Shown here: in pieces, positions 12,499 to 22,451 of the stretch
Layout: each line of letters opens with the position of its first letter
Numbering within the stretch: the stretch's first letter is position 1
Assembly: GCA_016617785.1 (NCBI GenBank)
Contig: JADILM010000011.1
Span: 1-64,000, forward strand
DNA: 64,000 bases
Direction of reading: 5' to 3'
Source: Sporobolomyces roseus
Taxonomy: Eukaryota; Basidiomycota; Microbotryomycetes; Sporidiobolales; Sporidiobolaceae
Translations under genes and position numbers: made by a program
Notes under the pieces: generated by a model
What the model was told of the DNA's origin: nothing
Database searches by the model: none
What the model saw: the letters and a program-made list of their open reading frames with translations, nothing else

Positions 12499-13389
12499 GT
12501 GGTAGCGGGCTCGGAAGGTACGCTCCTCACCTCCCTTCCCTTTCATTTTCACCGCTCATCCCCGTTTCCTTTCCAGCTGCTCAATCTGGATGCTCTACCC
12601 TCGCCACCTCTACCACTCTACACCATCAAACCCTCCCTACAAGCGAAGCGCTGGCGAACGAGCAGATTTCCTCACTCACATCATGCTTTCGCAGATTTCG
12701 TCAAGTCCGAGTATCGATTCTCCGTCTGTTCTCCTCGTACTATCATGTTTTCTGAACCCTCGCAGTTTGCTTATCACGCTTCTGTGTTGGTGCAATATCT
12801 TGTTCCGAGCTTGCTCGATGCAAACCTCTCGTTTGATCGCAAGAAACCATTTCGACATTTCACTTTCTCTTCGCAAAGGTCACAGAACTGACTTCAATTT
12901 CTTACAATACCTCAATTCTTCCTTGCCCAAGTATGCCTCGACCTCTCGACCTCTCGACCTCACTCTCTCCCGAATTTTGACCCTCCGCAATTCGAAAGAT
13001 CCAATTTCGAATCCGATCCGTTCCCGCCCGCTTTTCTCAACTTCGAACAGCTCTCTCCTCGATCTCGAGTCAACATCTTTGCCCGTGATCCCTTGTCTCG
13101 CTGAGTAGCAGCGCTACTCAGCGTCAATCCCCTCGACCGCGAAGATTATTCGAATCTCCTTCGACAACCAGTCCTGACAAAAGCCCCCTTCTTCCGGCTT
13201 CTTCCTTTCCCCTTCTCATTCTCTTCCCCTCTCTCAAGGTCAATGCTACCTCCTATCTTACCGGTCCTTCGAAACAATTCCGAATTCTCCCTTCTTCCCG
13301 CTTCTGACCGAATTCGACAATTCATCCTGAAACTACCCGATTCTACTCCATCACATTCAACCTCTCAACCACCAACAGCTTGTTCATAG
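12499..13389 (+). pseudogene. possible decayed gene: one long frame with two TGA codons
   Basis: A single plus-strand frame of about 890 nt is interrupted only by two TGA codons (near 12891 and 13102) before a final TAG. The interior reads like protein, e.g. FADFVKSEYRFSVCS, NFEQLSPRSRVNIFARD and PASDRIRQFILKLPD. A second frame from ATG 12590 is also open to 13108, and the strand is pyrimidine-rich, so chance openness cannot be excluded. Short introns might remove the TGA codons: CTGAC-like branch motifs overlap both, but the possible introns are unusually small or have weak donors. No family is recognised. Confidence 0.33.
13099..13123. repeat. perfect 11-bp inverted repeat, 3-nt loop
   Basis: Arms CGCTGAGTAGC and GCTACTCAGCG are perfect complements around an AGC loop. 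The hairpin contains the second in-frame TGA of the 12.5-13.4 kb frame. It would form a strong small stem in DNA or RNA. Confidence 0.8.
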
Positions 13390-13426
13390 CGTGAAACTCC
13401 TTTCAGACTATCTCATAGTCGAAGCG

Positions 13427-13702
13427 TCAAGAAACCAGTTTCAAGCGTAAAGAAACCAGTCTCGCTCGTTCGACCCGGCTATTCTTTCGCAAACGGAATG
13501 GAATCACCGTAGCCATAAGCAGACTCTGGTGGAGTATCTCAAGTTCAAAGGGAGGAGAGTGAAAGGTATGATCTTCGAAAGCAAGCTTGAACGAGTGATA
13601 TGATAAGAGAACGTTGCAATCAGACAGAATATTTTGCAAACACTTTCGCTTGTTTTGGCTCGCCATCCCCGACGCTCTACTCGCTCTATCTCTCCTTTGC
13701 AT
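13427..13702 (-). CDS. small hypothetical ORF, 91 residues
   Basis: A genuine ATG at 13702 opens an uninterrupted 91-codon frame ending at TGA 13427. Base composition here is balanced, so openness is more informative than in neighbouring pyrimidine-rich DNA. The peptide has a basic N-terminus and a hydrophobic-aromatic centre (NILSDCNVLLSYHSFKLAF). No domain is recognised. It is convergent with the 12.5-13.4 kb frame and only about 40 bp away. It may be an exon of something larger or a chance ORF. Confidence 0.33.
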   Translation of the reverse strand: MQRRDRASRASGMASQNKRKCLQNILSDCNVLLSYHSFKLAFEDHTFHSPPFELEILHQSLLMATVIPFRLRKNSRVERARLVSLRLKLVS

Positions 13703-14019
13703 TCTTCTAGTAGCTCTCGCTATCTGGCAAACTCACACAGCGTCTGACACAAACTTCGAGAGAAAGAACTGATTTCATCGACAGTCGAAAACACCGAGAG
13801 CTACGAAAGGAGAGGCTTAGATGGTGTCGTAGATTACAAGTTGACGGTAAGAGAGGTGAGGGGGAATGTTGCGTGCGAGAGAACGTTGAATGGTGGCAGG
13901 AGGATTGAAAACTTTTTCCGCTAGCTGCAATCATGTAAAGATTGTCAAGATCCAGCTGAGAATCAATGGTTCAGAGAGAGAGACAGATACGTACATGCTG
14001 AGCGTGTCTATCAAGGATT

Positions 14020-15035
14020 TCACCGAGAATCGGAAGATACGGAACGGGTTGAGGAGGCGGGCGGCGGACTCTCTGAAGAGTGTGATGGTTTCGACTATCA
14101 GCATGCAGGTGAGTCTGGCAGCATGAGATATGAGTAATGAGAACACAAGCAAAGTATAAGAGTAATGATGAGGGTACGCACAAGGAATGCAGCATACTCT
14201 TCATTCCCTCGAATTATCTCTTCGAATCGTAAAAACGAACGATCAGAGTCAGACACTTCCTCGAATACCGTCTCGAGATCTGCCATCTCCTTCTCTAGCT
14301 TCCTCTGATCTTGAATCTCTAGCCGATGGTGTACGCGCTTGATTGCTGTAAAAACTGATTCGGTGATTAGGGCAATATCGCTCCCAGCTTCGACTTGCAC
14401 GTAACGCTCAATGATCGCTCTCGGGCTTTGATGGGTTCCAATTGTCGGTAGAATATTATTGGGCGCTCGAAGGACGAGGTGACAGATGTGAAAGAGTCGG
14501 ATTCGAATCTGTTCGAAACGGGTCATCAATTCAAGCTGGAGCTGACTCGAGAAAGTAGAACTCACCATAAGTGTAGAATAGTGTTCAACACCTGTGAATT
14601 CGTCAACAGTGTTTCCGATGAAAGGCTAGACAAGAGATTGACCGGTAAGAGAACGCTCGTTTCGAGCGCAAAAAGTAGACGAACCAGCTGAGAGGGCAAT
14701 TCATACAGCTGTCCGTGACCTGAGCTCTTCTTGATACCTTCAAGGTAGTGTGAGATGTAATCCCATTCAGTCGCAGCAAGGAGACGCTTGTAATCATCGC
14801 TGTGACGGCCAGCAGCGAGACCCAACTTGTCGAAAGCGTATTTTACGATCTTCTTTGCTCGAGTTGTCCATTTCCGCAAGTACTGCATCTCAGGAGGTTG
14901 AGATGCACCGTGGAGGTCGAGATTTTCCCACCCCCAAGGTTCCCTCATATCGTCAATGAGGTCTTCTCTGTTGCAAACTGTCTTTTTGACGACGAAGATG
15001 ACATGTTCGCCTTGGTCGTGATTGTTCTGAGGCAT
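14020..15035 (-). CDS. hypothetical protein, three exons
   Basis: The family is not recognised. ATG 15035 begins MPQNNHDQGEHVIFVVKK. Exon 1 runs to about 14670. An intron (GTCAAT...GAGTCAG, about 125 nt) joins in phase to exon 2 (LQLELMTRFEQIRIRLFHIC...). A last intron with donor GTGCGT near 14180 leads to a Ser/Pro-rich tail (SKPSHSSESPPPAS) ending at TGA 14020, for about 285 residues. The interior is helical, with VTE-like acidic-basic alternation near EIQDQRKLEKEMADLE that may be a short coiled coil. The frame stays open upstream to about 15430 without ATG, so it may instead continue from the 15.3-15.8 kb exons. Cytosolic location is inferred from the lack of signal or membrane segments. 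Confidence 0.55.
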
Positions 15036-15339
15036 GCTGCTGAATGACTGTGGGATCAGCGAAGGTGAGTAAAGGGAAGCGAGGCGAGATCGAAAGAAAA
15101 GCAATTTCACCGATAGGGGGCGAAGAAACTTTCGTCGTAGGATTTCCGCGGACCTGCACAGCCACTCGTAATCATGGAATGAGGGCCTAGAGCAAGGGTA
15201 ACTCCCACGAAGGAAGAAAGAGTCGTCCAAGGAGAAAGGACGAAGCGATCTCGAAGAGCAGCGTAGCACGATTCGACAGCTAACACGAAGCGAGGAGAGA
15301 AGAGGAGCAGAGCAGAATCGAACACAAGCAGAAGAAGTG

Positions 15340-15813
15340 GACTTCGAGAAGCGTTTGACTATAATGATGCGTTGCTGTCCTTGAATTAAGCGATGAAGTT
15401 TGCGAATTGCCAGGTTCGTGTTCAAGACGTTTCTCCAAGCTTCCCTGTTCTGCGCAGCGGGTCATGATCAGCATACCCATTCCGAGTGTAAGACAGAGGT
15501 AAAGAGGCGTACCTCCTCGTCGAAAGGGCCGAAAGCTGTGAAACCTTGACGCTCCCGTTTCTGACTCAATCTTGAACGACTGAGCCGGAAAGCATCTAAG
15601 CTTGCGTGGTACAGCTTCCGAAATGATGTGGAGCAGAGCGTGAGCTTCGAGAGCTAGAGCCTTGAGAGGTGCGTCAGCTCTGGGTTCCCCGGCGGGCGAG
15701 GTGAAGCATCTACTCACCTCTGCGGAGCTACTTTCCATCAGACCCGAGCAGGGTGAAGAGGTGGCCTCGTAGCACACTTCGTCGTCTCGCTCTTTGCAAT
15801 GCTGAGCGAGCAT
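15340..15813 (-). CDS. candidate exons upstream of the 14.0-15.0 kb gene
   Basis: ATG 15813 starts MLAQHCKERDDEVCYEATSS. A good intron (GTGAGT...CTCAAG, with a GCTGACG branch motif) leads to an Ala/Leu-rich exon (LALEAHALLHIISEAVP), and a second intron (GTACGC...GAACAG or GGGAAG) to a basic exon. With the latter acceptor the frame runs on into the next gene, so these may be its 5' exons or a separate short gene whose 3' end I cannot fix. No family is recognised. Confidence 0.38.
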
Positions 15814-16249
15814 CCCAACTCTGTTGGTACCAGACCCAATTCAGCGCGAAATTCGAATGAAACAGCGGAAAGGAGATTCGGGACTGACCGAATTCGAGGT
15901 GACCTCGCATCGATTATTCAGCAGTATTGTCTCCTAAACGGGAAGGGAGGGAGTCAGTAAGGTAGAACAGCTGAAACTCAACGAGATTGGCCTTACGAAA
16001 TAATCAGTTTCTCGAATGAATCAACTCGAAAAATCGCATGTTTCTTCTCCCTCGAAGCTTTGTACGGCTAATTAAGCTCCTCCTGATCAATCAGCGTCTT
16101 TCTGCGTGCCTAGAGAGACGTTCAAGACTAACCGAATTTCACCACTTTATCCGGAGTTCCTATTCATCGATTCCCGCCGTTCGAGCCGAGCCAGCTGGTG
16201 GTTACGATGAACTAGGTATCTTAGAATTGCTCTAGGTGTGTCTTTTTGA

Positions 16250-16480
16250 TCTAGCTTGAGTTGTTGGAAGGGATTTGAGGTCGAAACGAATTCGAAAGAT
16301 GAAGAGCTACTGAATGACGGGGACTTGATGAGCGTTACTGAGGCTATCTAGAGAGCGTTTTTGATCATTCTATTGATGTATCAAGTGAGTAAGCGAGCGG
16401 TCTTGAGGTGTCGAGTGAGTGGATAACGTTCAAGTTGAACGAGCAAATTCTCGTTCGCTTCCCTCGCCTCAAAGTAGATA
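16250..16480 (-). repeat. 5'-flank module, copy 2
   Basis: On the minus strand this matches copy 3 closely. Shared runs include AGTAGCTCTTCATCTTTC (AATAGCTCTTCATCTTTC in copy 3), AAACGCTCTC against GAACGCTCC, and a TTGAAC block at the same spacing. It lies between the 3' end of the BTB gene and the 15.8 kb exons, where a promoter for the latter would sit. Confidence 0.6.
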
Positions 16481-16785
16481 CAGCTTTCCTCTATAGACAC
16501 TCTGAGCTCTTCGAATCGTATAGAGACTAGTGGCGATGGCTCTTTTCACTCAGAAACCATTGGAACTTCTTCGCAATCGCATAAACTCGTTCTTCGTTTG
16601 GATTCTGCACTTCGCTCGTCCTCATTCAGGTCGCAGAAGCTGGCCCAAAGTTCGAAGGACCCATGACTTGACGAGAGAGGAGACGCTTCGAACGCGGATC
16701 GACAAGAAACGAATGAAGAAAGATCGTATCATCTCGAGTAAAGCTGATTGAATTGCGCGAGAAAGAGCACTTCTCCTTTCCTCGA

Positions 16786-18924
16786 TCAAGCAGATACAGC
16801 ATCTCTAGTCTTGAATTCCATTCCGAGTAGAAGCTGTTTGATGAGCTTGTTTGCTCCGGGTAGTTCTCCGTTATCGCTCTTTTCGAGAACAACATCGAAA
16901 GCTCGTGTCGACTTGACTTGAGCCTGCACACAGAGTAGAACAGTAAAGTCAGTATGAGTAGAGTAAGGAGAGAAAAAGGATATCTCTGACGTACCCAGTT
17001 CTTCTTGAAGAAATCGAAAACAGCTTCTTGAATTTCCTCGTAATCGAAAGACAGAGGACTGAATAGCTCGTAGGCAACCTGCGGAGGACGTCATTGGATC
17101 AGCTTGATTTCTTGAGGGAGAGAGAGAGAGACAGGAAAGTAGCTTACATTGTCGATCGTCAAACTCCTCAAGATTCGACTCTTCGCCAATTCCCTCAATT
17201 CCTTGATTCCGTAACAATCCGCAAGTCGGAACATCGAGTGCGGCGAGCAAGGTTCGATACCGTGCCAATCCTTCTGGCCCTCCAAGTCATAGAAAGCAGC
17301 GTCGAACCAATCTTCAGGAGTCTCGAATTCGAAAGCTTCGCTTCCTTCTTCTGATGCGTGCTCTGCGAGTGCTTCTTGACGAGCGACGAGACAATCGGAG
17401 GGCAGAGAGGTGAAAGGGACAAGGTAAGTGTGGAAGTAAGCGAGCAGTGCCCGATAGGTGGTGAAACTGTCGAAACGCAACATCAGCGATGAGTCAGATC
17501 ACGGCGAGAAAATTGGCTCACTCGGTCTCGGCAATATCGATGAAGGGTATAGACGACGATATTGGTTCTGTAACGTCAAGTTCGGTTCGTTTCCGCTTAC
17601 TTGGTCTCGCCGAGTCTTGCTCGATGTCTTCACCTTTCGAAAGCTGAACCGACGGATGTGACTGGGCAGGACTGCTCGTAGTTTGCTGAGTTGAAGCAGT
17701 GTAGAAAGGTCCAAGTTGGATGTTGTCAAAGGTGAGAGACTTGTTGAGTGCAGCAGGGGCAGACAGTTGGTCAAGAGTGATCGAAGCGGAATTGGTGGTT
17801 TCGGCAAATCCGGACGCAAACACTGAGCGAGCGAGCATAAGCTGAGCATGCCCAATATGTAATGGGAGAGAAGAGAACGTACAAGTGCGAAAGTAGGAGC
17901 AACTGGCGACGAGGAGCGATTTGAGAGCGAAAATGAAGCGGGGCTCGGAATCGATTGTTGCAAATCGAAATGCCAAGTCGCCGTGCTTGAGTTGATCGAA
18001 GTACATGAGCGCTGTTTCTTCCGCGACCGTTCGACGACTTTGAGGCTCCGGAGCGACGAATTCGAAACGGATTGCGAGAGAATTCTGGTTTAGAAAAAGG
18101 TTCAGGTTTCAGCATTGTCAGGCTGATGGGAAAGGCAGCGAGACGCAACGTACATGCTTCTCCAAGGCTGTGATGACTTCGGTAAACGGCATGAAAGAAG
18201 GCCATCCGACACTGGAACTATCGGCATCAAATTGATCCTCGTCAATCACATTCGAGGTCGTCATCAGGACTGTGAGAGGGTTGACTGGTGATATGACCTT
18301 TTGATTCAAGTCTGTTCAGACACACTTCAGCACAAGATAGCGAGAAAGGAACACTGACGTCGCAAAGTCGAGTTGTCGCCCCGCCTCGGACCCAAGCAAG
18401 TTTCGAGGTTCCGTTGAGATAGTCCTCATTCTGCCGCAAAGCTCCGAGGAAGACGCCAAATGTGCATTCGCCAGATTCTGCAACCTTCTTCGACTAGAGA
18501 CATTGTAATCGCATCAGATCACGAAACGAGGGAGAGTTTTCGGAGAAACCTGACCCGTTGTATCTCCATGCTCCATCGATCCGTCGCAAGGCGGTGGTCC
18601 TTTACTTCAGTTATAAGCCCGTCAGCTCAGCCGCTTTTGCTGTCGCAGTACTTACCAACCATTTTTCATCTTCTGTAGGCCTTGAATCCCTTGATTCGCG
18701 CAATTTCTTCAGGGGTGAGAACCCAAATACCCTTGGTCTATCTCCCAATTTGTCAATATACTGTATCTCGCATGAAGCGAAGGCTTGCACGCACGATAAC
18801 TTCCGATTCCACCTTCGACTTCATCTCCATCTCGAAATTCAACTTCAACGATCACTGCCAACGCTGAATCCGCTTTAGACTCGTCTGTAGCGGGATAGAG
18901 CGATTCTTGATGATATAGTGTCAA
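16786..18924 (-). CDS. divergent BTB/POZ-domain protein, MATH-like N-terminal region
   Basis: BTB proteins form dimers and often act as substrate adaptors for cullin-3 ubiquitin ligases; that role is inferred from family only. About nine exons can be joined in phase. The N-terminal part has WSMEIQRS...TFGVFLGALRQ, resembling MATH-domain strands. The BTB core reads GDLAFRF...FIFALKSLLVASCSYFRT, then a Ser/Pro-rich insert with a KRKR motif. Next come YRALLAYFHT and HSMFRLADCYGIKELRELAKSRILRSLTIDN, the typical BTB C-terminal helices, and the stop at 16786. The 5' end is unresolved: the first long exon (about 18790-19130) has no ATG, so the start may be in an exon I could not see or at an internal ATG near 18570. 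The shared 5'-flank module lies directly upstream. Confidence 0.68.
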
Positions 18925-18939
18925 TTCTACGAGCTGATT

Positions 18940-19150
18940 CGAAGGTGTTGAAGTTGAAACGAGTTTGAAAGATGAAGAGCTATTGAACAGCGAGGACTTG
19001 ACGGGCGATCCTGAGACTAGTCGTGGAGCGTTCTTGAACGACCTCTTGATAGATTCGGCGAGTAACAGAGCGCTTCTGGGGGTTGTAGTGAATGGGAGAA
19101 GTTCAAATTGAGCGAGTGATTTCTTTCCCTCTTACCATTCGCTCTGACCA
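18940..19150 (-). repeat. 5'-flank module, copy 3 (upstream of BTB gene)
   Basis: This copy sits at the 5' end of the BTB gene and partly overlaps its first open frame (SSLFNSSSSFKLVS). Copies 1 and 2 keep the same order of motifs. It is either a promoter and 5'-leader shared by a duplicated gene family or the best-preserved part of duplicated genes. Confidence 0.6.
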
Positions 19151-19994
19151 CCTTTCCTCGCTCTAGGTACGCTTGGAAGATTATATCGGCTGATTGGAGG
19201 CTACGCAGATCTATCGGCTCGCCTCCCGCTTTTGTCTAGTTTCGGAATTTGCTCGAATCGATTCAGACTCGTTCACTAGCTCGGAATAGCGACTAGCAAC
19301 GGTGAGCTGCGGCACAGGTACTCTACAGCCTCATGGCAACGGCCAAAAGCTTGAGCGCTTCAGCTAGAGCAGTGTCGTGGGCTCGAAACGTGCGTCTACC
19401 CAATTTTTCCCTCTTTTTCGCTTGCATTGACAAGACTGACTAAGTGGATTCTTTATTACCCTCGCCGTAGATACAAGACGTACGTTCTCTCTACGAGCTG
19501 CTAGCACTGTCATCGCGACAAGCGCGGGAGCTCACCGCTTCCCTCGAAATCCCGTTTCGTCGCGAATTCTTCGTTCGGATCTTGCTACCAGCGCTTTGAT
19601 GCGCTGTTCCTCCTCTTATCAAACTCCTCCTTCTTCTCCTTTCCATCTCTCGCGTTTGATCGCTTCAGCGTGCTTCAGACTCGCTTCATACAAGATTCAC
19701 TTCTTTTGACTTCCCCTTTCTCTCTTTCACCTTCGTCAGCTATCGGCTTGAGCGCTGACTCCCACATCAGCTGTATGCCAACAGATTACGATATTCGACT
19801 CAGAGGGGGGAGGGGGAATAGGAGGTTCGATTCCAGCATTGCCTCGGATACCTCTCACCTCGGATTTAGACTTTGCTCGAATGCGATTCCCACTTCCCCT
19901 TCTCTCTCCTCCCTTTCCCTCTCTTCTCAGCAGATCATCTACTGCTCTATCGGCTCATATTCTCAACGACCGGTTCCTTCAGCTTCAAGCAAGA
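19151..19994. other. intergenic, probable promoter of the 20.0 kb gene
   Basis: Pyrimidine-rich on the plus strand towards its right end, as expected of a fungal leader. In-frame ATGs occur upstream of the chosen start (one about 115 nt before it), so a longer N-terminus or a leader intron ending near the CTTCTCAG motif is possible. No RNA gene was seen. Confidence 0.4.
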
Positions 19995-20495
19995 ATGACC
20001 TACACTTCGCCCTCTCAACGCAAAGAGAAGATCGTCGCCCTAGTCGACACGCTTTGCTCGACCGTCCTCGGGCTTTCCACCACCCGCGACACTCTCGGCG
20101 AAATCACGAACGAGTCATTGATGGTGCAGTGGAAAGAAGACTTCTTGAAAGCTCTCGAGCCGGAAAGAGACCCCTGGGTGAATTACTCTCGACCTTTGAG
20201 CACTCGTGCAATCGAGGCTGAACTTGTCATGATCACGGTGGCTGACTCGAAGCACTTTGTGAGCATGCTGTCTTATCTCCTCGCTGATGTTGCATTGATC
20301 TTTTACCGAGTCTCTTCGTCAGTTTCAATACCGCTTCACCGACGGAAAGATGGTCTACAGCTTTGGCAACTTCTCACCCCCGTCAGATATCATTGCTCGG
20401 CTCAGCAGCTCTGGTTGGATTGAAGTGAGTAGACTTCCTCTTCGTTCTCTAGTAATCAGAAACCGATACTTTTGCTTGATGATCAGACTGCTTGA
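19995..20495 (+). CDS. small hypothetical protein, three exons
   Basis: The family is not recognised. Exons 19995-20258, 20323-20424 and 20487-20495 join in phase 0 through introns with GTGAGC/TCAG and GTGAGT/CAG ends, giving about 124 residues. The N-terminus is helical (REKEKIVALVDTLC-like, here QRKEKIVALVDTLCSTV). The rest has WVNYSRPLSTRAIEAELV and YRFTDGKMVYSFG, suggesting a small alpha-beta fold. No signal or membrane segment is visible. It ends 16 bp from the 3' end of the next, convergent gene. The tiny last exon (ThrAla-stop) makes the C-terminus the least certain part. Confidence 0.5.
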
Positions 20496-20511
20496 GGATC
20501 ACTCACAGCGC

Positions 20512-21271
20512 TCACAGACAGTCACGGTTACTGAATCTGAGGGAACGAAGTAAGGACGCTGAGACAATCGAGAGTAGCGAAAGAGAGGATAAAGGAAAAG
20601 GTGTTTTCGCAATGACAATTATCTTTTCTACCTTCGGCTCCTGAGTGAAGAACTTTACCTCCTCGTCCTTACCCTTCATCTTCGCCTTGATACCCAGATC
20701 CATTCGAACCTCGCCTCGAGATCGGTCGAAACGGTTGCGAAGCCGTTGTCGCCCTGTTTTGTCGATATTGTTCACACTGCTCTTCTCAAAGACTATCAGC
20801 TTCCAACCCGTCAACATCCGAGACAGGAGAAGAAGGACGTGGCAGACGCACGAGCTCAGTCCAGTATTTCTCAACTTCTTCCTCGTCGTAGTTCAGTTCT
20901 GCGCATTTTTCCCTCATCGCTTTCTCGACATCAGCCACAGCGTTGAACGCTTTGATGATGTCCCCTTCCGCGTTTGGATCTTTGTAGTTCCCGAGTCAGC
21001 GCTGGCTTCGAGATGAAGGCAGAACGGGAACGAACTTGGAGGAAATTGATGCGGTACCGATCGTATGACCGCATCTCGTTTTACCAGAGCGTCTCGCCAA
21101 TCTGCATGAAATCCATTGACTGATCAAGCGAAGGAAGAGGGTCAATATCTGGAGAGCATAACAAGGAGACGGGACGTTTTACTCACTAATCGACCGCATT
21201 TCGATCATTTTCGCCTTTTTGTTCTGCCGTCTCCGGGAGGATGATCTGTTGCGTGTCCCTCTAGAAGGCAT
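20512..21271 (-). CDS. hypothetical protein, four exons
   Basis: The family is not recognised. Exons at 21187-21271, 21036-21101, 20852-20979 and 20512-20799 keep phase across all three introns (donors GTGAGT, GTTCGT and GTGCGT), giving about 188 residues. A very basic N-terminus (RNRSSSRRRQNKKAK) could act as a nuclear or RNA-binding signal. Then come NWRDALVKRDAVIR and an acidic helix (NYDEEEVEKYWTEL). The final segment contains GEVRMDLGIKAKMKGKDE and a hydrophobic Leu/Ser-rich tail. Consistent phases and balanced composition favour a real gene. It is convergent with the 20.0 kb gene. Confidence 0.5.
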
Positions 21272-22384
21272 TGGCGTCGAAGTTAAAGCGGAGGAGGAAG
21301 GGCTGCGTTGAAGTGTGAAGAAGCCCTTCGTTCGTTCTTCCTACTCCCGACGTTTCCATCCCCACTCCGGCAAGAGGGCGATCAAGCGACGTAGCCGTTA
21401 CGCCATGGCGTTCCTTCGAAGGAGGGTGGGGGAGAAAGAAGGCGTTTCCGTTAGCCGTGAAAGTGCCGGTTGAATAGAGATTCGGGTTTAGAGGGATTCG
21501 GGAAGACGTCGGGAAGAAGGGTTCAGAAGATTCGGCGGAGGAGAGCGGAGGTAGAGGTGAAGGAAGGCGTCGAATGGTTGGAGAGTGCGAGAGAGCGATA
21601 GGAATCGAAAAGGAAAGAGTAAAATGGCGAAGAAAGTCGTCGAAAGGGGAAGAAGCGAGTAAGCCGACGAGCTAGGAGGAGCAATCTATGAAGATAATCA
21701 CATGCTGTATAAGTTTCATGCGTGTGCCGGTCGATGTGGAGAGTAGAGAGAAACGAACTTTCGAACTTTACGAATTTTGCAAAACTCATCTTCGAGAACA
21801 AGATCGAAACGGCTCCCATCCCATCCCGCTGCCTTACATTGACGTCGACATCTGACCCGTTGCGCCAAGAGAGCTTGATGTTGAAGGGTTCCGGCATGTT
21901 GATCAATCGAAAATGGTCGATTCGAAAAGATTTGTTCGAGAAAGAGAATGAGTTGTTGGATGGAAGCCAGCAACTCAACGATGAGCCGATTCTTTGATCA
22001 AGTGTGAGTCGAATAAGATAATAGTGGGTCATCGACAGCTGTGAGACGAATCCAACGACGCCATTTCAGCTGGAGAAGGGAGCAGAATTGGCGAACGATT
22101 CCTGCTCACCTTCCTTCAAATTTAATCACTGCTATACTCTTGAGGATTGTGAGGCAGCTAGCTGAGAACGACAGTACTTGTGAGCTCATTGCCCCCCCAT
22201 CTCGAAAGAGCGAGAATCATGACTAACCTCACTTGACCCTTTTCCTCTTCCTCATGTCTCTTGCGTTCTCCCTCGGCGTCCTCCTCGTAGAATCCCTTTC
22301 TTCCCGAATTCCTGATCACTCTGCCCGTCCTCCTCCTTGATTCCTTCGTCACTTCGCTCGATTCGCTCGATTCGCCCGATTCGT
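21272..22384. other. unresolved stretch, minus-strand frames
   Basis: On the minus strand, one frame includes SFRIDHFRLINMPEPFNIKL and WRNGSDVDVN. An overlapping frame reads GSRFDLVLEDEF, reminiscent of the start of a BTB domain (SDV...F.VH). Short introns might join the two, but I could not find a consistent set. A strongly acidic and basic frame (22220-22440) follows the gene at 22.5-23.8 kb in the same frame. A degraded BTB relative is possible. Confidence 0.35.
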
Positions 22385-22451
22385 TCAAACCATTCCTGTC
22401 GAATCCTTTCTCGGATCCTTCCCTAGCGCGAGGAGGAAGTCGTAAGCTGAG

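Noticed and set aside
19800..19850. tRNA-like GGTTCGATTCC motif
   Set aside because: No acceptor stem, anticodon arm or D-arm can be paired around it.
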